Assembly: GCA_937901435.1 (NCBI GenBank)
Contig: CALGTJ010000613.1
Coordinates: 1-20,236, forward strand
DNA: 20,236 nt
Direction: 5' to 3'
From: an uncultured Rhodobacter sp.
Lineage (GTDB): Bacteria; Pseudomonadota; Alphaproteobacteria; Rhodobacterales; Rhodobacteraceae
Shown here: piece after piece, positions 7,699 to 14,673 of the stretch
How positions within the stretch are numbered: position 1 is the first letter of the stretch
How the letters are laid out: every line of letters begins with the position of its first letter
Position numbers and translations under genes: made by a program
Notes under the pieces: generated by a model
Told to the model about the DNA's origin: nothing
Databases searched by the model: none
Seen by the model: only the letters and a program-made list of their open reading frames with translations

Positions 7699-8775
7699 TT
7701 ACTGTCCTTCCAGCACATGCGCACTTTGCGCGTCCCAACTTAGCCAAACCTGATCGCCGCCTTTCAGGTCGAATTTTGACAACTCGCGCTCCTGCATCTG
7801 GACTTTGAACTCTTGCCCATCGCCGCTTTCAAGGAACATCGTGACCATGGACCCGACAAATTCCTCTGATATCAGAGTGCAAAGCACAGCGTTTTCCGCA
7901 TTCGGCTGTTCGAGGCTGAAATGTACCAGATCGGCCGAAATCACGAAACTGGCCTCTTGGCCCATGCTCAATTCCGCCTCAACTGCAAAAACGCCAGAAG
8001 GCGTCACGATCTGCGCGCGCGCACCCTCCAAGGCGTTGACTTTGCCCGATAAAATGTTGTTCCGCCCAACGAATTCGGCTACAAACCGTGTGGCGGGGGC
8101 GCGATAGATGTCCTTGGGAGTGCCGATCTGGGCGATTTCGCCCTTTGACATGATCACCACGCGGTCCGCCATCGCAAAGGCCTCTGATTGCGAATGTGTG
8201 ACGTAAACGAAAGTGATCCCAAGTTCGCGTTGCAATTGGGTCAACACCGCCTGCATCCGGATGACCAAATGAGCGTCCAAAGCACTAAGCGGTTCATCCA
8301 AAAGTAAAATCTGTGGTTTCATCACAAGAGAGCGTGCCAAAGCTACGCGCTGTTTTTGCCCGCCCGACAACGTCGCGACGTTGCGGTTTGCAAACTCGGC
8401 AATGCCCAGTTTCTCTAACCATTCCAGCGCCCGTTCTTTGCGGTCGGCCTTGCCCACACCACGCATTTTAAGGCCAAATTCGACGTTCTCCCGAGCTGTA
8501 AGAAACGGGAATAGCGCCAGAGATTGCCAGACCATCGGCGTGTCGCGCTCATGAGGTTTGACGTCGTTCATCACCTGCCCGTCAAGACGAATTTCGCCCG
8601 ATGTCGGGGCTTCCAGCCCTGCCAGCATCCGCAGGGTCGTGGTTTTTCCACATCCGGATGGCCCCATGATGGCCACGAATTCCCCTTTCCCGATGGTGAA
8701 GTTCATAGCCTTGACAGCAACGAAGTCATCAAAAAATTTCTGAACGTTTTCAAAGACAACAAGGTCGTCAGACAT
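7699..8775 (-). CDS. Spermidine/putrescine-type ABC importer ATPase (PotA-like)
   Basis: I chose the ATG at 8775 (358 residues). A GTG three codons earlier (8784) would overlap the permease gene by eight bases but leaves almost no spacing to the AAAGAG site. The protein has Walker A GPSGCGKT (about residues 38-45), a Q-loop glutamine (84), the LSGGQ signature (136-140), Walker B ILLLDEP (156-162) and a switch histidine (194). The C-terminal TOBE-like region (about 230-358) is typical of PotA/FbpC-class ATPases. It powers the importer formed with the two permeases and the Tat-exported binding protein encoded just upstream. Its stop codon abuts the deacetylase start, tying transport to catabolism. 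Confidence 0.93.
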   Translation of the reverse strand: MSDDLVVFENVQKFFDDFVAVKAMNFTIGKGEFVAIMGPSGCGKTTTLRMLAGLEAPTSGEIRLDGQVMNDVKPHERDTPMVWQSLALFPFLTARENVEFGLKMRGVGKADRKERALEWLEKLGIAEFANRNVATLSGGQKQRVALARSLVMKPQILLLDEPLSALDAHLVIRMQAVLTQLQRELGITFVYVTHSQSEAFAMADRVVIMSKGEIAQIGTPKDIYRAPATRFVAEFVGRNNILSGKVNALEGARAQIVTPSGVFAVEAELSMGQEASFVISADLVHFSLEQPNAENAVLCTLISEEFVGSMVTMFLESGDGQEFKVQMQERELSKFDLKGGDQVWLSWDAQSAHVLEGQ

Positions 8776-8776
8776 A

Positions 8777-9574
8777 TCAATCACTGCTCTTTATCTTGCG
8801 ACCCACAAGGAAAACCTGTGCCACAATGATCAGGCTCATCGAGATTAGAAAAACGAATGTGCCGATGGCATTAACTTGCGGGTCAATATTTCCCTGTACG
8901 ATTTCAAGAATCGCAACAGGAAGGGTTTTATTTAAGCCAGACACGAACCAGGACACCGCAAATTCATCAAACGAGACCGCAGCCGTCAGGCACAAAGCCG
9001 AAATGATCGCCGGCTTGCAGAATGGCACGATCACGTGACGCATCGTCGCCCATTCACTGCCGCCGAGATTCCAGGCAGCGGCCTCCAGGTTTTCGTCCAT
9101 CTGGTTCAGACGCAAACGGATGACGGCCATTGCAAATGGGGCGGTCAGGACAGAATGGGCGATAATGATCGAATAAAGCTGGCCGGACATGCCGATTTTG
9201 GAAAGCCACGCTAGCATGGCCAAAGCCATGATAATCAACGGGATTGTAGGGGGTAAAAGGATAAGCGCTAAATACGGACCCTTAAAGCGAAAGCGATAGC
9301 GATAGTCAGAATAGGCTGTGCAGAAGCCCAGAAATGTCGCGATCAGAGCGGTGCACGTTGATACTATGAGGCTGTTCAGGGCAGCCTCCCAGATGTCGGG
9401 ATCGTTCAGGATCTTGGCGTACCATTCGGTCGAAAACTCGCCCAAAGGAATTGTGGGAAATCGTTGTGAGTTGAAGGAGAAGACAACACTGAACAGGATA
9501 GGTGCAAAGATAAAGGCAAAGATCAGCGCTGTATACACGCGCAATCCGCCATCCAAATAACGTGAGCCTTTCAT
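8777..9574 (-). CDS. ABC importer inner-membrane permease (PotC-like)
   Basis: The true start is the ATG at 9574 (265 residues), which overlaps the stop of the PotB-like gene by four bases (ATGA); an open frame continues further upstream but only across the neighbouring gene. The protein has about six membrane spans. It carries the binding-protein-dependent transport EAA loop, EAAAWNLGGSEW-type followed by a proline (about residues 165-190), which docks on the ATPase. Together with the PotB-like subunit it forms the channel for a small, probably cationic or nitrogen-rich, solute. The frame ends just before or within the start of the ATPase gene, so translation is likely coupled. Confidence 0.92.
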   Translation of the reverse strand: MKGSRYLDGGLRVYTALIFAFIFAPILFSVVFSFNSQRFPTIPLGEFSTEWYAKILNDPDIWEAALNSLIVSTCTALIATFLGFCTAYSDYRYRFRFKGPYLALILLPPTIPLIIMALAMLAWLSKIGMSGQLYSIIIAHSVLTAPFAMAVIRLRLNQMDENLEAAAWNLGGSEWATMRHVIVPFCKPAIISALCLTAAVSFDEFAVSWFVSGLNKTLPVAILEIVQGNIDPQVNAIGTFVFLISMSLIIVAQVFLVGRKIKSSD

Positions 9575-10428
9575 CGCGAAGATCCTTTGCGATAGGCCAG
9601 CCCGATGCCCGCGGCAGCGACTGCAAAGAGGGTCAGCATCATCACGATCGCGACCACAGCGGCACGCGGCCATTGCTGGCCGGATTTCGTCGTGTCGATA
9701 ATCAGAATAGGCAGGGTCGGGTCTTGCGATCCGCCAAGGTAGAAGGGCGCAACAAAGTCGCCAAACGAAAGGATGAAGCAAAAAACAGCCGCAATGATCA
9801 AGCCAGTCTTGGCCAGCGGGATCACCACCCGCCAGATCGTCTCGAACGGTTTACAGCCAAGATTATGGGCGGCCTCGACCAGTGTTTTATCGATATTCGC
9901 CATGCTCAAGGTTTGAAGGATCACCACCAAAGGCAGTGTCAAAGTCATATAGCCTACCAATGTCCCAAATGTGGTGTTCAGCATTGTGTATGGTCCGAGG
10001 CCGATCCAGCCGAGCATTGCATTGACCACACCACTTTCGGCCAAGATCACGAACCACGAAAAGGTGCGCACCAGATAGCTGGAAAAGAACGGCAGGATCA
10101 GTAGAAAAATCGCCATGCGCCGGGTGTTTTCCGAGGCACGAAACGCCAGCATATAGGCGGCCGGAAAGGCAAGGCACATGGCGCAAACCGTTGAAAGAGA
10201 GGCGATAAACAACGTATGCCAATAGCTGTCCCAAAAGAACCCGCGCGAGAACATACGCTGCCAGTTCACGAATTCAAATGCTTCTGTCATGCGGTAGTTT
10301 TTCACGAGGAAAAACGACATCGCGATCATGAAAGCGATCGGACCTACGAAGAACAACGCCTGCCAGAGGATGATCGGCAGCCGCCACGTCATTGCGTAGA
10401 CATCAATCCGGCGTTTGGTTTTGCTCAT
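9571..10428 (-). CDS. ABC importer inner-membrane permease (PotB-like)
   Basis: I placed the start at the ATG at 10428 (285 residues), behind a GGGGAT ribosome binding site; a start at 10461 would run through the hairpin between this gene and the binding-protein gene. The protein has about six membrane spans and an EAA loop (EAAHNLGCKPFETIWRVV, about residues 190-210). It is paired with the PotC-like permease in the usual order of polyamine-type importers. Its 3' end overlaps the next gene by four bases. Substrate choice lies with the binding protein, so polyamine specificity should not be assumed from the subunit family. Confidence 0.92.
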   Translation of the reverse strand: MSKTKRRIDVYAMTWRLPIILWQALFFVGPIAFMIAMSFFLVKNYRMTEAFEFVNWQRMFSRGFFWDSYWHTLFIASLSTVCAMCLAFPAAYMLAFRASENTRRMAIFLLILPFFSSYLVRTFSWFVILAESGVVNAMLGWIGLGPYTMLNTTFGTLVGYMTLTLPLVVILQTLSMANIDKTLVEAAHNLGCKPFETIWRVVIPLAKTGLIIAAVFCFILSFGDFVAPFYLGGSQDPTLPILIIDTTKSGQQWPRAAVVAIVMMLTLFAVAAAGIGLAYRKGSSR

Positions 10429-10442
10429 GTCATCCCCAGATA

Positions 10443-10469
10443 CCAGGGGCGCGACGGGCACGCCCCTGG
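10443..10469 (-). other. Stem-loop between binding-protein and permease genes
   Basis: CCAGGGGCG and CGCCCCTGG form a perfect 9-bp GC-rich stem with a 9-base loop in the gap between the binding-protein stop and the PotB-like start. There is no T-run. In other importers, such as malE-malF, a stable hairpin at this point protects the 5' message so the binding protein is made in excess over the membrane parts. The same role is inferred here. Confidence 0.6.
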
Positions 10470-10484
10470 ATGGCCTCTTCGGTT

Positions 10485-11618
10485 TTAGGCGTTTTTGTAT
10501 TCAGACCAGAAATCGTTCCAGTCTTCCAGTGTCTGTTGCTTGGGCACATCGCGGTAGTGGATCCGGCCTTCTTCCAGCAAGGTGATAGGATCGTTTGGCA
10601 TTCCATCCACTTGACCCGTGCGCGTGGCCTCTGCCCGATCGACCTCGTTGAGCAAGGCGCGCCCTCCCTTTGTCACGCAAAAGCCCGGGTAGGCCAGCAT
10701 TTGCGCCGACTTCACCTGACCGACGGGCGACATCATATACCGAATGAATTCTTTGACGATGGCCTCTTTTTCCGTACCAACACCTATGGAATAGCTTTCC
10801 GTCCACTGAATTCCGCCCTCTTTCGGGATGACCGAGGCCACGGGCGCGCCATCGCGTTCCAGTACGCCCGTGATCCAGTCACCGATGCCGACCATCGCCT
10901 GCATTTCGCCATTCTTGAGACCGTTGAAGGTGCCGCCGTAGTCAAAGAAACCACCAACCTGCGGACGCAGAGTCATGGTGGTGGCCTGCACGGCTTGCCA
11001 CTGGGCGTCATCCAGATCGAACAGGCGCGCGCCGTTGCCGTTCTTGAGGCTCATCATCCCCAGCGATGGCAAATGCCAATCAAAATGCCCGACCTTGCCT
11101 TTCAACTCGGGTTTCCAAAAGCCCTCGTAGCTGCTGGCCTCTTCGGCCGTCATCGCGTTCTTGTTATAAGAGACCCCCAAATGCCCGCCACGCAGGATCA
11201 TCGAATACAACTTGTCCCCGTCCCAATGCCCCGGAAACTTGGTGAAATCGTCATAGATCATATCCTCGAACGGATAATCGGCGGCGTCCATTTCCTGAAT
11301 ATAGCCAGCAGCGTTCAACTGTTGCACGAACTCGCCGTCTGACAGGATCAGGTCGTACGTGCCCGGAGGCGATTGTGCGATCAGCGCCAGCATATTATCG
11401 CCACCGGCATAATACTTGGGGACAAATTTTACGTTATTGGCAGCCTCGAATGCGGCAACCATATCTGGCTCTGCGTGGCCGTACCACGCCAGCATGTTGA
11501 TCTCTGTCGTCTGCGCCCAAGCGCGGCTGACAAAAGGCGTGGACAACAGCACGCCGCCGCCCGCACGCAGAATATCGCGACGGTTGAGGTGACCGCGCTT
11601 GCTGGTTTTATCTGACAT
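10485..11618 (-). CDS. Tat-exported ABC importer substrate-binding protein (PotD/PotF-like)
   Basis: The start is the ATG at 11618 (377 residues), behind AAGGAGAC; an upstream in-frame ATG at 11705 lacks support. The N-terminus is a twin-arginine signal: LNRRDILRAGG (R13, R14) followed by a hydrophobic stretch and AWA, with likely cleavage after residue 35. The mature part begins EINMLAWYGHAEPDMVAAF, which fits spermidine/putrescine-type (PBP type 2) binding proteins. It contains family-like segments YDLILSDGEFV and IGDWITGV. It would capture the substrate in the periplasm for the PotBCA-like complex. It is the first gene of the minus-strand operon and faces the divergent control region. Tat export implies folding before export, unlike the NMT1-type binder on the other strand, which carries a Sec-type signal. 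Confidence 0.92.
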   Translation of the reverse strand: MSDKTSKRGHLNRRDILRAGGGVLLSTPFVSRAWAQTTEINMLAWYGHAEPDMVAAFEAANNVKFVPKYYAGGDNMLALIAQSPPGTYDLILSDGEFVQQLNAAGYIQEMDAADYPFEDMIYDDFTKFPGHWDGDKLYSMILRGGHLGVSYNKNAMTAEEASSYEGFWKPELKGKVGHFDWHLPSLGMMSLKNGNGARLFDLDDAQWQAVQATTMTLRPQVGGFFDYGGTFNGLKNGEMQAMVGIGDWITGVLERDGAPVASVIPKEGGIQWTESYSIGVGTEKEAIVKEFIRYMMSPVGQVKSAQMLAYPGFCVTKGGRALLNEVDRAEATRTGQVDGMPNDPITLLEEGRIHYRDVPKQQTLEDWNDFWSEYKNA

Positions 11619-11746
11619 GATGTCTCCTTGTTTGTGGCCGGGCCTCGCGAGACCCCGAACAGATTTCGGCGAAAGAAATGACGTTCTGCCCCCTGCCGCC
11701 CCCATGAAAAAACGCTATGTTGCCAATCCTGCAAAGGCAATTGCCG

Positions 11747-11767
11747 CGTTGCAATGAAATCGCAACG
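11747..11767. promoter_or_regulatory. Candidate operator dyad CGTTGC-N9-GCAACG
   Basis: A perfect 6-bp inverted repeat with a 9-base spacer lies about 130 bases upstream of the minus-strand binding-protein gene. Its 21-base span is suitable for a dimeric regulator contacting two successive major grooves. No T-run or loop-closing features suggest a terminator. No regulator gene is in the window, so the binding protein is unknown. Confidence 0.35.
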
Positions 11768-11798
11768 GGTTGCTTCACAGGCAGTCGCACCGGCACAA

Positions 11799-11870
11799 AA
11801 CGCCTTGATTTTCAAGAACTCGCCATAAAATTGTGCAAGCGAACGCCTTAAAAATAGGCAAGAACGCCTG
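11799..11870. repeat. Three direct repeats of AACGCCT in the divergent control region
   Basis: Copies are AACGCCTT at 11799-11806, AACGCCTT at 11842-11849 and AACGCCTG at 11863-11870. The offsets are 43 and 21 bases, close to four and two helical turns, so all copies face about the same side of the helix. Copies one and three also share a following GATT(T/A)TTC-like stretch. They look like binding sites for one regulator controlling either or both divergent operons. This is inference from spacing. Confidence 0.45.
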
Positions 11871-12008
11871 ATTATTCATCACCTCCACAACGCACAGAGC
11901 AACGGTGCCAGCCGACACACAGCCTGAATGACACGTCTATTCTCTTTTCTTCCCACCGCTCACAGAATAAGTTTTTCACAAGCCGTCCCGAAGGTTATCC
12001 ACTGCGCC

Positions 12009-12758
12009 ATGCTGACACGCACTGCCTTTCATAAATTGTTTAAATCACAGGGGCCGGTTGTTTTGCCCGTGATCCACGTCCTCGATCCGGCGCGAACGGC
12101 CGACAATATTTCCAAAGTGATCGAGGGCGGCGCGCAGGGCTGTTTCCTGATAAACCACGATTTCGACAAGGACGCCCTGCTGCCGATCTTGCGAGAGATG
12201 CGGTTCCTCTATCCGTCACTGTGGATGGGGGTGAATTTTTTGGCCGTGACCGGACGCGAGGCTTTTCCGGTGCTGGGCGAATTGGCGGCTGAGGGATGTG
12301 ACATTGACGCCTATTGGGCCGATGACGCCCGCGTAGACGAGGATGGCGACACCTCAGACGTGGAACAGATCGCCATGGCGCGTGTGCGCAGCGGATGGGA
12401 CGGGCTGTATTTTGGCGGCACCGCCTTCAAGAAACAGCGCCATGTGGACCCCGCACGCCTTGGCGATGCCGCGCGCAGCGCCTGTCCCTATATGGATGTG
12501 ATCACGACCTCGGGCGTGGCCACCGGGCAAGAGGCGGATCTCGGCAAGATCGAAACGTTCCGCGCGGCGATCGGGGATCGCCCCCTGGCGCTGGCCTCTG
12601 GGATCACACCAGAAAACGCACAAAGCTACGCGGATGTGGATTGCTTTATGGTGGCGACCGGCATCAACGCAGCAGGGAATTTTTATGACATTGATCTGGC
12701 ACGGCTAAAGGCGCTGACCGCCCTGTGCCGCGATATCGGAAAAGGAGGCGTCACATGA
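12009..12758 (+). CDS. BtpA/SgcQ-like TIM-barrel protein
   Basis: Starting at the ATG at 12009 gives 249 residues with an alternating strand/helix pattern of a TIM barrel. Recognisable segments are VLPVIH (about residues 18-23), GAQGCFLINHDFD (41-53), GVNFLAVTGREAF (74-86), GLYFGGTAFK (132-141), ITTSGVATGQEADL (165-178) and ALASGITPENAQSYADVDCFMVATG (split at about 194-218), which follow the BtpA/SgcQ pattern. BtpA was linked to photosystem I biogenesis in cyanobacteria, but the wider family is catalytically uncharacterised and often sits beside nucleoside or sugar genes. The stop overlaps the start of the phosphoribosyltransferase gene (ATGA), so the two products are probably made in equal amounts and may act together on a phosphoribosyl-type compound. 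The ribosome binding site is weak. Confidence 0.75.
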   Translation: MLTRTAFHKLFKSQGPVVLPVIHVLDPARTADNISKVIEGGAQGCFLINHDFDKDALLPILREMRFLYPSLWMGVNFLAVTGREAFPVLGELAAEGCDIDAYWADDARVDEDGDTSDVEQIAMARVRSGWDGLYFGGTAFKKQRHVDPARLGDAARSACPYMDVITTSGVATGQEADLGKIETFRAAIGDRPLALASGITPENAQSYADVDCFMVATGINAAGNFYDIDLARLKALTALCRDIGKGGVT

Positions 12759-13357
12759 CGCAGGACAAAGGCCCCCGAGACGATCGCTGGTATCTCAACA
12801 TCATGGCCCCCAACACCAAGGGTGCGAAATTTGCATGGCTGGATCCGACGTCGATCTATATAAATGCCACTGCATTCAGTGATCTGCTGGATGATCTTTG
12901 CACTGATCTTGAGTGCGTGGAATTTGACGTTGTGGCCGGACTGGATGCCATGGGCTTTGTCCTTGGTGCGGCTTTGGCGACCCAACGTGGCGTGGGTTTT
13001 TTGCCAATCCGCAAGGCGGGCAAGCTGTGTGTCGACACGGACAAGGTCGAATTTGGCAATTATTCCGGTCGCACGCAGGACATGGAAATGCGCCTGCCCG
13101 CCTTTGCGCCGGGCGACCGCGTGCTACTGGTCGATCAATGGATTGAAACCGGCGGCACCATGGATGGCGCTGTGCGTCTGGTCGAGCGGCAAAAGGGCAT
13201 CGTCGCCGGAATGGTCGCCATCGCCATCGAAGAGAATGAGCGCACGAATGGATATCGCGCGGCCTTTCCCTGCGTGTCCGCCGTCGTGCCGGGGTCGCGC
13301 TGGCAAGAAGAGTGCAACGCGCAGACCCTGTCAAGCTTTGCGCAATACAGGCCATAG
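12755..13357 (+). CDS. Adenine-phosphoribosyltransferase-like protein (type I PRTase)
   Basis: The 200-residue protein begins at an ATG six bases after AAAGGAGG and overlaps the BtpA-like gene by four bases. It shows the APRT-like order: VVAGLDAMGFVLGAALA (about residues 59-75), the PIRKAGKL segment (84-91), then the PRPP-binding loop RVLLVDQWIETGGTM (122-136). The usual adjacent acidic pair of the PRPP motif (DD or ED) is DQ here, and a Trp follows. Family members join a purine-type base to PRPP or run the reverse reaction. A long N-terminal part before the fold has a WYLNIMAPN start not typical of housekeeping APRT. With the TIM-barrel partner it suggests a dedicated base or nucleotide step; the substrate is unknown. 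Confidence 0.82.
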   Translation: MTQDKGPRDDRWYLNIMAPNTKGAKFAWLDPTSIYINATAFSDLLDDLCTDLECVEFDVVAGLDAMGFVLGAALATQRGVGFLPIRKAGKLCVDTDKVEFGNYSGRTQDMEMRLPAFAPGDRVLLVDQWIETGGTMDGAVRLVERQKGIVAGMVAIAIEENERTNGYRAAFPCVSAVVPGSRWQEECNAQTLSSFAQYRP

Positions 13358-13422
13358 ATTGCCTATCCAAAGGCCGGGCGGCGTGGCTAGTTTGGGTCAA
13401 ATTGCTGAAGTAATTCAACCCG

Positions 13423-13445
13423 CTGGAGGGGGTCTACCCCTCCAG
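13423..13445 (+). terminator. Perfect 9-bp stem-loop between PRTase and Rieske genes
   Basis: CTGGAGGGG and CCCCTCCAG pair perfectly around the 5-base loop GTCTA, about 65 bases after the phosphoribosyltransferase stop. It is followed by CCCCGGGATATTTTC rather than a clean T-run. It may act as a terminator or partial terminator separating the first two genes from the Rieske gene. The flanking GGGATATTTTCAAACAAAAGAAG-type sequence resembles an intergenic repeat I recall as common in Rhodobacterales genomes. Confidence 0.5.
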
Positions 13446-13491
13446 ACCACCCCGGGATATTTTCAAACAAAAGAAGGAATAAAAGGGTTTC

Positions 13492-14553
13492 ATGGCTGAG
13501 AATGTCGGACCACATGATCCTTTGGCCGGACCCAATCCGCAAGCGATCGAGGCGTTTCTGGGCGGCATGGCGCAGTTTTGGCAGCCCGTGGCGCGTTCGG
13601 TCGATCTGAAGGCGGGGGCGATTTTGCCGGTGCGTTTGCTGGGTCGTCCGATTGCACTGGCGCGACTGGACGGGATTTTGACTGCTGCTCTGGACGTCTG
13701 CCGCCACTATCAGGCGCAGTTGAGCCTTGGCGAGATCGCGGTGGTTGACGGCAAGCAGGCGATCCAATGTCCCTATCATGGCTGGGCTTATGGCCATGGT
13801 GGGGCCTGTGTGCGCATTCCCCAGTTTCCCGAGGGGCGCAAGATCCCGCCCAATGCGGCGGTGCCGTCTTTTGCGGTGACTGAGGCCTTGGGGCTGATTT
13901 GGGTGTGTCTGGACGGTGCGCCGAAATTCGGGCTGCCCGACTTTTCAGAGTAAGAGGATCCTGCCTTTCGTATCGTGACGCTGGACGAAGAGGCTGAAAC
14001 CAAGACCGGCTCGACCCGGATGATCATGGGCACGTTGGACGACACACATTTCCCTTGGGTGCATGAGGGAATTCTGGGAGAGCGCGACAAGCCCGAACCG
14101 CCCGATCACAGGGTCGCGCGCGACGGGGCGGTTTTGCGGGTCGATTACGAGATCACACAACCCGCCTCGCTGTCGTCCGGGGCGACGGATGGTCAGGACG
14201 TCGCGATAGAGTACCGCAACGAAGTGCATATGCCCAATGTGGTCAAGCTGGGCAAAAACACGCCATCGGGGCGCTATGTGATCTGGCTTGCGACCTGCCC
14301 TGTCGATCACAAGACCTGCCGCAATTTCTGGACCTTCGCGCGCGATTACGATCTGTCGCCAGAGCGGGACGAGGTCTACCGGGCTTTTTCGACTCATGTG
14401 CGCTTGCAGGACAAGCCGATCATTGAAAGCCAGCGACCCTGGCTTTTGCCGCCGTTCTGGACGCAGATAGAGATGCCTTTGAGGCCTGGTGATCTGCCCT
14501 TGATCGCCTATCAGAAATGGCTGGAAGAGCTGGGCGTCGGGGGTGCCGTCTAA
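13492..14553 (+). pseudogene. Rieske non-heme iron oxygenase, interrupted by an in-frame TAA
   Basis: One continuous frame of 354 codons encodes an alpha-subunit-type Rieske oxygenase, but codon 154 (13951-13953) is TAA. Upstream is the [2Fe-2S] Rieske domain with CRH (C70, H72) and CPYHGW (C93, H96). Downstream is the catalytic domain with D183-D-T-H186-F-P-W-V-H191, matching the D-x2-H-x4-H mononuclear iron site. The text across the stop (DFSE, stop, EDPAFRIVTLDEE) joins smoothly, so a single base change from a sense codon explains the break. Such enzymes hydroxylate or demethylate ring or N-methyl substrates and need a reductase, which is not in the window. The start at 13492 has AAGGG and AAGAAGG sites upstream. 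It may be a recent pseudogene, a sequencing error or two separately translated domains. I favour the first two. Confidence 0.85.
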
Positions 14554-14673
14554 ATTTTAGGCAAAGCCACTTTTTTCGCCACGCCAACAGCCCCGAAACG
14601 CACAGATAATATTGCGACCCGCCAACGGATGTGATCGCCTGAGCCGCAATTCAGTTCAACCGGGGAAAACCGC

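Larger units (their letters stand above)
11619..12008. promoter_or_regulatory. Divergent intergenic control region
   Basis: This 390-base gap separates the minus-strand transport/catabolic operon from the plus-strand BtpA-like gene, so promoters for both should lie here. It is AT-richer than the genes. It holds three copies of AACGCCT and a 6-bp dyad (listed separately). I could not assign -35 and -10 boxes with confidence. An in-frame ATG at 11928 could extend the BtpA-like protein by 27 residues, but that extension looks non-coding. No riboswitch-like conserved core was recognised. Confidence 0.55.

Noticed and set aside
9575..9781. N-terminal extension of the PotC-like permease
   Set aside because: The extension lies wholly inside the PotB-like gene and is Cys/Arg-rich; the ATG at 9574 has the usual 4-base overlap.
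13951..13953. Programmed recoding of the stop in the Rieske gene
   Set aside because: Selenocysteine uses TGA and pyrrolysine uses TAG; the codon here is TAA.
14554..14673. Possible TPP riboswitch before the NMT1-like gene
   Set aside because: The conserved CTGAGA-type core and paired elements are not visible.
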